Source: Flavobacterium sp.
GTDB taxonomy: Bacteria; Bacteroidota; Bacteroidia; Flavobacteriales; Flavobacteriaceae
DNA length: 64,000 nt
NCBI RefSeq assembly: GCF_035195345.1
Contig: NZ_CP136574.1
Coordinates: 2,347,871-2,411,870, forward strand
Direction: 5' to 3'
Position numbers and translations under genes: made by a program. Positions 11,701 through 23,700 of this stretch are shown in pieces. Numbering within the stretch: position 1 is the stretch's first letter; each line of letters starts with the position of its first letter. The notes below the pieces were generated by a model, which made no database searches, was not told the origin of the DNA, and saw only the letters and a program-made list of their open reading frames with translations.

Positions 11701-14700
11701 TCATACCAATGGCAAATGAGTACGAACGGTATAGATTGGTCAAATGTAACAGGGGCTACTTCAGCTGCTTATACAATCAATACGCCAAGCGTTAGTTTAA
11801 ATAATAACCAATACCGTGTAGTAGTATCAGGAACAGCACCTTGTAGTGCAGTAACTTCTGATGCAGCAACATTGACAGTTAATCAAGTGGTAGCAATTAC
11901 GACACAACCAGTTGCTGTTAATCAATGTTCTACAGTAAGTTCAGCTTCATTTAATGTAGCAGCTACAGGTACAGGATTAACATATCAATGGGAATTCTCT
12001 ACTAATGGTACAACTTGGAATCCTTACATAGGCGCATCAGCTACTTCAAATACATTAACAGTTGATTCACCAGCTACGTATGCTGGAAATTCGTTCCGTT
12101 GTGTAGTAAGTGGAACAGCTCCATGTACTTTTGTAACATCAAATGCAGTAACGCTTTCTGTTTCTCAAATTTTAGGAGGAACATATACAGTAGGTACTGG
12201 TGGAAACTATGCTACTTTAACAGCAGCAGTTGCGGCATATAACAATGCACTTTGTTTCTCTGATAACGTAGTATTTACACTTACAGATGCTACATATTCT
12301 ACAGCAGAAACATTCCCAATTGTTATGAATGAAAATGCAAATGCAGGAGTTTACACAGTAATGGTTAAACCAGCAGCTGGTGTAACAGCAGCAATTACAG
12401 GTTCTTCAGCTTCAGCAATTATTAAATTGAATGGTGTTGATAACGTAACAATTGATGGTTCAAATAGTGGTGCTTCAGATAAAAGTTTAACTTTTGAAAA
12501 CACTAATACGGGTACTTCATCAGTAGTAGTTTGGATTGCTAGTGCATCAACAACAAATGGTGCTACTAACAATACAATTAAAAACACTATTGTAAAAGGT
12601 GGAAGTGCTTCTGCATTAGCAGCTATTATGTCAAGTAGTGGAACAACTGCTGGTGGTGTAGCTGAAGCATCTAATACTAACTTAACAATTCAAAATAACT
12701 CTGTAATGGAAGCTTATTTTGGTATTGGTGTAGCGGGTAATTCAACCTATCAAACAGGTTTATCTATTGTAGGTAATAGTGTAGGTTCAGAAATTGCAGC
12801 TGAAAAAATTGGAGCTGTTGGTATTTTTGTATCAAACAATGATAATCCAAATATTAGAAACAACTACATTTTTAACATAACTACTAGCACTGCAACAGTT
12901 AATGTGCAAGCTATTCAAATAGCTGCTGGAGTTATTAACGGAAGTATAATTGCAAACCGTATAGAGAGAATTAGAAATTCTAATACTTCAGGTTATGGTG
13001 CTTATGGTATTAACTTCTCATCAGCTACGGGTACTACAGGTACTTTAGTAGCTAATAATATGATTAGTAATATTGAAACAGCTAATTATAGTACAACTTC
13101 TCTTACTTGGAATGCTTTTGGTATTCGTGTAGGAGCAGCCGTTCCAAACTTGAAATTCTACAACAATACTGTTAATATGTATGGTAATGTGGCTTCAGGT
13201 TTTAATTCTGGTATTTCTGCTAACTTTGTAACTACAGCAGCGGCTGCTAACATTGACATGAGAAATAACATTTTTAGAAATGTACAATCATTCGCTATTA
13301 GTGGTTCATCGGCTTACAATGTGTATTTAACATCAGGAACTACATTTGCTGATATCAATTATAACAACTACGTTGGTGCTACATCAACAAATACAACTTA
13401 TAGATTAGGTTATAATGGTACTACTAACGTAGCTGATTTAGCAGCATGGAAAACGTTTACTACTAAAGATTTGAATTCAGTAGCGATTGCTCCAAATTTT
13501 GTGTCTAACACAGATTTACACTTAGCAACGGGTACAAATGCAACTTTAGATAATTTAGGAACACCAATCGCAGCGGTTACTACCGATTTTGATGGTGATG
13601 CACGTTCGGCTACTCCAGATATGGGAGCGGATGAGTTTTCTACATTATATTGTGGTGAGCCAGCTGTTGCAGGTACTTTAACAGCAACGCCAGCTTCATT
13701 ATGTACATCTGGTTCTGCAACTATTGCAGCTTCAGGTTATATGGTAGGAGTAGGAACAACTTACGAGTGGGAATCATCAGTTGATGCGGATTTTACTACA
13801 CCAGTAAGTATGGGTGCTGCTTCGGCTAATTATGCAAATGTTTCTACAGGAAACATAACAGCTACAATGTACTACCGTTTAAAAGTAACTTGTTTAACAG
13901 GTACACCTGTAAACAGTACTCCAATTGCGGTAGCAGTTAATACGCCAGCGGTTACTACAGTTTCTCCAGCAGTTACAATTTGTACAGGAGAAAGCACTGT
14001 GTTAACAGCAGCAGGAGGTGTATCATATGCTTGGTCACCAGCTACTGGATTATCTGCAACAGCAGGTGAATCAGTTACAGCTACACCAACGCAAACAACT
14101 ACTTATACAGTTACAGGTACGGATGCTAACGGTTGTACAACAACCGCTACAGTAACAGTATCAGTAAATCTATATCCAAGTAATATTACAGTTGTACAAG
14201 GCTTACCTTCTGTTTGTACAGATGGTGTAATGTCTTTAACAGCTAATGGAGGTACAATTACGTTGCCTTCAACTCCTTCAGCATATATCATGAATGGTAC
14301 TACAGGTACGTACACTGCAATTACAGGTACTACTTTAAGTAGTTCTGCAATTGGTGATGACGTTGGAGTAGGTAATTTACCAATTGGTTTTGATTTCCCA
14401 TATAATGGAACAACTCAGACTGTTTTTGCAGCTTCTTCTAATGGTTTACTATTATTAGGAAATACATCTGCAACTATTTCTGGTTTTTCAGGTAATGCTT
14501 TAGCTTCTACAGCTAATGCAATTGCACCATTATGGGATGACAACAACACGACAGGTGGTTCTATTACGTATGCAACTACGGGAACAGCGCCTAATAGAGT
14601 GTTAACAGTTCAATGGACAGATTTGCATATTGCAGGAGCAGGAAGTTCATCTACTCCAACAATTTCAATGCAAGCGCAATTATTTGAAAATGGAAACATT

Positions 14701-17700
14701 CGATTTAATTATGGAGGAACTAGTGCAGCATTGTCTTCACCAACTTGCTCTATTGGTATTTCAGGGGCATCGGGTAATTACTTAAGTGTATCTCCACTTT
14801 CGCCAATTGGAACTTCAACAGCTTCTTCTACTGCAGAAAATACTTCAGTAAATACAGCTAATATTCCAAGTGGAACAATTATTACGTTTGCTAGACCAAT
14901 GCAAGTAACCACTATGGTATGGGAGCCAGTAACTGATTTATATACAGATGCTGCAGCAACTATTCCATATACAGGTCAAAATGTAAATGTGGTTTATGTA
15001 AAACCAACTGTAGAAACAGAATACTTTGTAACAGCTAGCAATGGCGAGTGTACAAATTCTAGTTCAACTATGGTATCACCATTACCATTACCAGAGGTTA
15101 CAGCATCAGAAGCTGTTACAATTTGTAACGGAAATGCTACTGAATTAACAGTTTCAGGAGCAGATACCTATGTATGGTCTCCAGCTACTGGATTATCAGC
15201 TACTACTGGATCTACAGTAACAGCTAATCCAACAGTAACTACTACTTATACAGTTACAGGAACAGGAGCTAACGGTTGTCAATCTTCAGATACAGTAACC
15301 GTAACAGTGAACAACCCTGTGGTAATTACCTATTTATCACCAGAACAAGGTGTTTTACCTGGTCAAACAGCTACAATTTCAGTAACTGCAACTGGTACAG
15401 TTTCAGGTTATCAATGGATGATGAGCGACGACGAAGGGGCTACTTTTGTGGCACTTGAAGCAGATGAAATTTTTGAAGGAGTTACTTCAAATACATTATC
15501 TATCAATAACGTTGACTTTGATTTCGCTGGTTTACAATTCCAATGTATGGTTTTAGGTACAACACCTTGTGGTGATGCTACTTCTGCACCTTATATTTTA
15601 AAAGTAAACAATGTAGGTATTCAAACTCACCCAGTAAGTGCAAGTATTTGTGAAGCAGGTACAACATCGTTCACAACGATTGCAACTTCACCTGACGAAA
15701 CAGTTGAAATTACTTATCAATGGGAAATGAATACAGGAAATGGATTTGTTGCCATTGCAAATGGTCTTGATGCTTCAGGATTAACATTTGACGGTGTAAC
15801 AGCAAGTACATTAAATGTTTCAGGAATTACGTTAGCAAATAACGGAATCGTATTCCGTTCTAGAGTAAATGAATTCCTTAATTCTTTTACAGCTACTTTA
15901 GCAGTAAACAATCCAGTTGTAGTTACTACATCTCCAGCAAATCAATCGGTTTGTGTTAACGGAGGTACAGCAACTTTTGAAGCTACTGCAACAGGAGATA
16001 ATTTATCGTATCAGTGGCAAATGAGCACAAACGGTTCTACTTGGTCACCAATTTCAGGAGCTACAACAGCTACTTTAACAGTAACAAATCCTACAGTAAG
16101 TATGAATGGTTACCAATATCAAGTAGTAGTAAGTGGTGCAGCAAATTGTACAAGCGTAACTTCTAGTGCAGCTACATTAAGTATTAATAATCCAACAATT
16201 ACTTCACAACCTACAGCTACAGCTGTATTAAGAGGTAATATTGCTACATTTACAGTGGCAGCTTCGGCAGCTTCTAGTTACCAATGGCAGTTCTCTACAA
16301 ATGGAACTTCAGGTTGGGCAAATGTGGATGCATTACCAACAGGGGTAACTTATAATGGAGCTGATACAGCTACATTATCTGTATTTACATCTGCAACTAC
16401 AGCAACGGGTGGTGGTAAATTCTACCGTTGTATAGTAGATAATAATGCATGTTCAGTTACTTCTGCAGCAGCTTTATTAACAGTTAACTGGTTTTGTACA
16501 CCTGCACCTTCTTCAGTAGATGGTATTGGTATTACAAATGTTACTATGGGAAGTATTAATAACACTACAGTTGCTGAAACAGGTAACTATGGTGATTATA
16601 CCTCTCAAAGTACAACGACAACTCAATTGTCAACGGTTAACTTTGATATTACGTATGCAACAGGATATACGTATGGTACTAAAATTTGGATTGACTTTAA
16701 CGATAATGGATTGTTTACCGATGCCGGTGAACAAGTATATTTCGGTTTATCAACAAGTGCTAATCCAACAACATTATCAGGAAGCTTCAACATTCCTTTA
16801 ACAGCACCACTAGGCGCTCACAGAATGAGAATTGGAGGAACAGATAATGATGCTGGCCCATCTACACCATGTTATACAGGAGCTTATGGTTCTTTTGAAG
16901 ATTATACAATTAACATTACACCAGCACCTACTTGTGATAGTACACCAGTAGCAGGAACTGCAACAGCAGGAAGTACTTATGTGTGTACTGGATCAGCAAC
17001 AAATGTAGCTGTAACAGGACAAACAAGTGGTGTATTAGGTATTTCTTTACAATGGTATGCTTCAACAAATAACGTTGACTTTACGCCAGTAGCAGATGCA
17101 ACAGCAGCTACTTTAGTAACAGCAGCGTTAACAGAAGGCACGTATTTCTATTGTACAGTAACTTGTGCAACTAGTGGTTTAAGTGCTAATTCTACTACTG
17201 TTTTTGTGGAGGTTTACAATCCTGCAATTACAGCTACTACAGAAGCAGCACGTTGTGGAACAGGTACAGTAACGCTAGGTGCAGAAGCAAATGCTTCAGC
17301 AACTATCAATTGGTATGCTGCTGAAACAGGCGGTGCATCATTAGGTACTGGTACAACATTTACTACACCAAGTATTGCAACTACTACTACTTTCTATGCA
17401 GAAGCATTCAGAGGTGGTGCAGTTGAAAATGTAGGTAATCAAGATACAGCTGAGGATGCAGAAGCTAATTTTAGTTCAACTTCTTCATCAGATGCAGGTA
17501 TCGTATTTACTACATCTAAACCAAATGTTACGGTTAAAAAAGCATATGTATATGTAACAGGTACAGGTACATTAACCTTTACATTGAGAAATGCAGCAGG
17601 TACATCTATTGCAACTCATACTGAAAACGTAACTAATGCAAATTCAGGTACTGCCGTAGAAGTTTCGTTACCATCTACTTTCAGCGCTGCTACAGCTGCT

Positions 17701-20700
17701 GCAGGATATAGATTAACGATGACTAAAACAGGAGTTACTTGGTATTATTTTACAGGTAGTTATCCATACACTTCTAGTGCTGTTAACATCACTAGCGGAT
17801 GGGGATGGGGAGCAACTACTACAGATGTAAGAGGTATTCATAATATTGATTTTGAAGCAGGTTGTACTTCAGCTAGAACAGCAGTTGTAGCAACAGTAGG
17901 TCAAAAACCAACAGCTTCAATGAGTTATGCAACGCCTTTCTGTAGTTCAGCTACAAATGGAAATGTAACTTTAACAGGAACGAACGAATTCCAAAATGGT
18001 ACATTCGCAGGTTCTGAAGGATTGATTATTGACAGTGTAACAGGTGCTATTGATGTAGCCGCTACAGCAGCAGGTACATATACAGTAGTATATACTATGT
18101 TACCAACTACTTATTGTGAGGCACAAACTGCTACAACAACAGTAGTAATTAATCAAGCATTAACTTCAGATTTCTCTTATGATGCAGCAGCATATTGTAC
18201 ATCAGCTACAACTATTACTCCAACAGTAACAGGATCAGCAGGTACATTTACAGCTACTCCATCAGGATTATCAATCAATGCTACAACAGGTGCTATTAAT
18301 TTAGCTACTTCTGCAGCAGGTGAATATACAGTTACTAATACAGTAAGTGTTCCTGGTTGTGCTAACAGTGTATCAACAGCAGTTGTTACCGTAAACACAG
18401 CAGTGGCAATTACTTCACAGCCAGCAAATAGTTCTGTATTGCCGGGAGCAGATGTTAACTTCGCAGTTACTGCAACAGGAACAGGAATTTCTTATCAATG
18501 GCAAGTAAGCACAGACAATGGAGCTTCATGGAACAACATTGAAGGAGCTACAGCGGCTACATTAAGCTTAACAGCAGTAGCAGCAAGCGCTCAATATCAA
18601 GTGGTTGTTACAGGTGCAGCACCTTGTGCAGTTGTAACTAGTAATGTTGCAACATTAACAGTAAATTCAGCAGCTATTGCACAAAACCCAGTGAACTTCA
18701 CAGCTTGTAACGAAGGAGCTAACACAGCTACTTTCTCAGTTACAACTACTGGAGAGGTTACAGGATATCAATGGCAAGTAAATGAAGGTTCAGGTTGGTC
18801 AAATATCGCTAATGGTGGTATTTATGCTGACGCAACTTCAGCTACTTTATCATTATCAGGTGTAGCTTTAGCAAATAATGGATGGCAATTCCGTTGTGTG
18901 GTGAATGAGTCAGTGGTTTCAAACCCAGCTACATTAAGCATTAACACAGCAGTTGCTATAGCAACACAGCCAGAAAATACTACAGCATGTTCTAATGGTT
19001 CAGCTACTTTTACAGCAGCAGCAACAGGAACTGGGGTAGCTTATCAATGGCAAATGAGTACTAACGGTACAGACTGGTCAAATGTGGCTGGAGCAACAAG
19101 TGCTACTTTAACACTTAATGCTATTACGCCATCAATGAACGGTAACCAATACCAAGTGATAGTTTCAGGTACTGCACCATGTAGTCCAGTAACTTCAAGT
19201 GCAGCTACATTAAACGTAAATACAGCAGTAGCAATCGCAACACAACCAGTAGGAGCTACTGTTTGTATCGATGGTTCAGCTACATTTACAGTGGCAGCAA
19301 CAGGTACAGGTTTAGCGTACCAATGGGAAATGAGTACAAACGGTACTTCATGGTCACAAGTGGCTGACGCAACAGAAACATCATTAACAGTTTCAGGAGC
19401 ACAGTTAACTATGAATGGTTACAAATTCCGTGCAGTTGTTTCTGGAGCTACAGCTTGTAGCGCAGTAACTTCTAACGAAGTAACTTTAGTAGTAGATCAA
19501 CCAGCAGCACCAATCTTTACACCTGCTTCGGCAACTATTTGTGAAGGTAATGTTCAAACATTATCTGTAGCTTCTAGTTCAGTAGCACAAAATGGTGTAA
19601 TTGGAACTGGTTCGGTTTCTAATACAGGCAATACTCCATTCAAAGGATATTGGGGAGGTAATAAAGTTCAGTATTTATATACGGCAGCAGAATTACAAGC
19701 ATTAGGGTATACTAATGGTACAGTAATTACTTCGTTAGGTATGGATATTACAGCTTTTTCTAGTCCATTTACATTCAATGGTTTCACAGTAAGTATGAAA
19801 AATACAGCTTCAACTGTATTAACTTCTACTCTTGAAACAGGTGTAACGACTGTGAAAAATACATCTAATTATGTATTATCAGGTACAGCTCCGTTTACAG
19901 TAACTATACCGTTAGATTACCAGTTCACTTGGAATGGTACTTCTAATTTATTAGTAGAGTTCTGTTTTAATAATAATAATGGAGGTGGTTCATCAACTAA
20001 TTCAGCAAACGTTAAGTCTTCGACTACTGCTACTAATCTGACTACATATTTTTCTTCAGATAGTACACCTACAGTTTGTTCAGCACCAGGTACTGCAACT
20101 ACTTCAACAACAAGAGCAAATATGCGTTTTGGAGTAAATGGTGGTACTTTAGTTTGGAGTCCAACTACAGATTTATATACCAATGCAGCAGCGACTACAC
20201 CATATACAGGAGGTCATGCAAGTACGGTATATGCTAAACCAAGTACTACAACACAGTATACGGTTACAGCTACAAAATCTAACGGATGTTCAAATGTGTC
20301 AACTGTTACAGTTACGGTGAACCCTAAACCAACATTAGCTTCAGTAGCGCAAGCAGCTGCAGTTTGTGAAGGATCAACGGCTACAATTAACTTAACAGGT
20401 TTAATTGCAAATAGTACATTCTCATTTGGTTATAAAATTGGTTCTGGAGCAACAGTAAACGTACCAAGTTTAACAGCTGATGCTTCTGGAAACGCTAGTT
20501 TCGATATCAACGTGGTAGCAGCAAACAATAGCCAAACTTTAACTATTACTGCAATTCAAAGTGCAGGTTGTACACAATTATTAACAGTTAATAATACAAC
20601 TACTTTAAATGTATTACAAAATGTTACATATTATGTAGATGCAGACGGTGACGGTTTCGGAGACGCTACTACTTCAGTAGTTTCATGTCAAGGAGCACCA

Positions 20701-23700
20701 ACAGGTTATGTGTCAAACAACACAGATTGTAATGATGCTAACCCATCAGTTAATACAACTGCAACTTTCTATGTAGATGCAGATGGTGATGGTTATGGGT
20801 CTACTACGGCTGCACAATTATGTGAGGCAATTGCACCAGTAGGGTATGCTTCAAACAATACAGATTGTAATGATAGCGATACGTTTGTATGGCAATCAGC
20901 AGTATTGTATGTAGATGCAGACCAAGATGGTTATGACAATGGTTCAGCTACGGTTTGTTATGGTGCATCAGTACCAGCAGGTTATGCAACTTCAACAAGT
21001 GGTGCTGATTGTAATGATGCTTTAGCTAGTATTCATACAGCAGTTACTTACTATGTAGATGCAGACCAAGATGGTTATGGTTCAACAGCAACAGTTTCAT
21101 TATGTGTTGCTACAGCGCCAGAAGGTTATGCAGCTAACAATACAGATTGTGATGATACCAACAGTCAAGTATGGCAAACAGGTAGTTTCTATGTAGATGC
21201 AGATGCAGATACATACGGAACAGGTCAAGTTGTTTCATTATGTTATGGAGCTACTACACCAGCAGGTTATGCTGTAAGCAATACAGATTGTGATGATGCT
21301 AATGCATTAGCATGGCAAACAGGCAGTTTCTATGTTGATGCAGATGCAGATACATACGGAGCAGGAGAATTAGTTTCAATATGTTATGGAACTAATATAC
21401 CATCAGGTTATGCAGCAAACAATACAGATTGTGATGATACCAATGCACAAATTTGGAGAAGCGCTACATTCTATGTAGATGCAGATGCAGATACATATGG
21501 AACAGGAGAATTAGTTTCAATATGTTATGGAGCTAATATACCAGCAGGTTATGCAGTAAACAATACAGATTGTGATGATACCAATGCACAAATTTGGAGA
21601 AGCGCTACATTCTATGTAGATGCAGATTCAGATGGCTATGACAATGGATCAGCTTCAGTTTGTTATGGAGCAAATACACCAGCAGGTTATGCTACAACAA
21701 CTAATGGTTCAGATTGTAATGATAACAATGTAGACATCCACACAGCAATCACATATTATGTAGATGCTGATCAAGATGGTTACGGTTCAACTACAACGGC
21801 TTCATTATGTTCGTTGACAGCGCCAGAAGGTTATGCAACAAACAATACAGATTGTGATGATACCAATGCACAAATTTGGAGAAGCGCTACATTCTATGTA
21901 GATGCAGATTCAGATGGCTATGATAGTGGATCAGCTACAGTTTGTTACGGAGCTAATACACCAGCAGGTTATGCTACAACAACTAATGGTTCAGATTGTA
22001 ATGATGCAAATGCTCAAGTATGGCGTACAGGCAGTTTCTATGTAGACACTGACGGTGATACATACGGAGCAGGTGATGCAGTTTCATTATGTTATGGAGC
22101 AAGCACACCATCAGGATATGCGGTTGTAGCAGGAGATTGTAACAATTCAAGTGCATCAGTTAATCCAGGAGCTACAGAGATTTGTGGTAACTCAATTGAT
22201 GACAACTGTAATGGACAAACAGATGAGGGATGTGGAACACAAGTTCAATCTTCACAATGTGGAGTTGCTGTTGCTTCATTCAGTACAAATGTTTTAGCTG
22301 ATTTAGTTACTGGTGCTACTCAATATAGATTTGAAGTTAGTAGAGGAGCTACTGTATATGAATATACAAATACTTCATCTAATTTCTTTAGATTTAGTTA
22401 CTTAACTTCTTTAGGATTTGTAAATACTTATGCTACGACTTATTCAGTTCGTGTAAAATATTTTAAATCAGGAGTTTGGAGTGATTATGGTAATTCATGT
22501 AATGTTATCACACCTGATGTTCCTTTGACTAAGGTACAAACTTCTCAGTGTGGTATCACATTAGCATCTTTATCAACACAATTAACAGCAGACGCTATAT
22601 CAGGTGCTCAAGCATATAGATTTGAGGTTACCAATGGTTCAAACGTAAGAACATTTACCACAGTAAATGGATCTACACGTACTTTCCGTTTAACTGATTT
22701 AACAGGAGGTCCTACTTACGCAACAACCTATGCTGTAAGAGTAGCTGTTATGTATAATGATGTTTGGACATCTTATGGTACATCATGTAACGTTACTACG
22801 CCTGCTTTACCATTAACTAGCGTTCAAGTATCACAATGTGGTGTTACATTAAGTGCTTTCGATACTCCTATTTATGCTACATCAGTAATAGGTGTAACAG
22901 GATATAAATTTGAAGTAACTAATGGTGCAACAGTAAGAACTTATACAGCATTGAATGGATTGAATTATTTTAACTTAACACAGTTGACAGGAGTAATAAC
23001 TTATTCAACGGTATATAGTATAAAAGTATCTGTCCTTAATAATGGTGAATGGAGTGCGTATGGAAGTTCATGTAATGTTACTACGCCAGACCCTTTAACT
23101 AAAATTGCAGCCGTTCATTGTGGAACAACAGCTACATCTTCAACTACTCGTTTTTCGGTAGATGCGATATCAGGTAATCCTACGATTTCAGCTTATCGTT
23201 TCCAAGTAATAAGAGGATCAGAAGTTAGAGAGTTTACTACAGCGAATGCAACACAAAACTATTTCCGTTTTTCTGATTTAGGCGTAAGTCCTTATGGAAC
23301 TTCATATTTAGTTAAAGTTGCGGTATTACATAATGGAGTATGGAGAGCATATGGTGCAGGTTGTACATTGACTACACCAGCTTTACCAGCTACAAAAGTA
23401 CAAGCATCTCAATGTGGTACAACTTTATCTAGTTACGGTAATACAATTTTTGCAGATGCAATATCTAACGTTAGTAGATATCGTTTTGAGATTACCAATA
23501 CAGTAACAGGAGCTATAAGAGTAATTACTACAGCAAATGGTACCGTAAGATCATTCAAATTAACAGATATGTCAGGTGGAGCTAATTTTGGCACTACTTA
23601 TGCTGTTCGTGTAGCAGTAGAAAACAATGGTAATTTTGGACCTTATGGAGTTTCTTGTAATTTAACTACACCTGCCTTACCATTGAGTAAAGTTCAGTCT

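Noticed and set aside
20620..22236. Regular short repeats that might suggest a CRISPR array
   Set aside because: The units are about 135-140 bp, in frame, and encode a continuous Asp-rich protein repeat; there are no unique spacers between identical short repeats.
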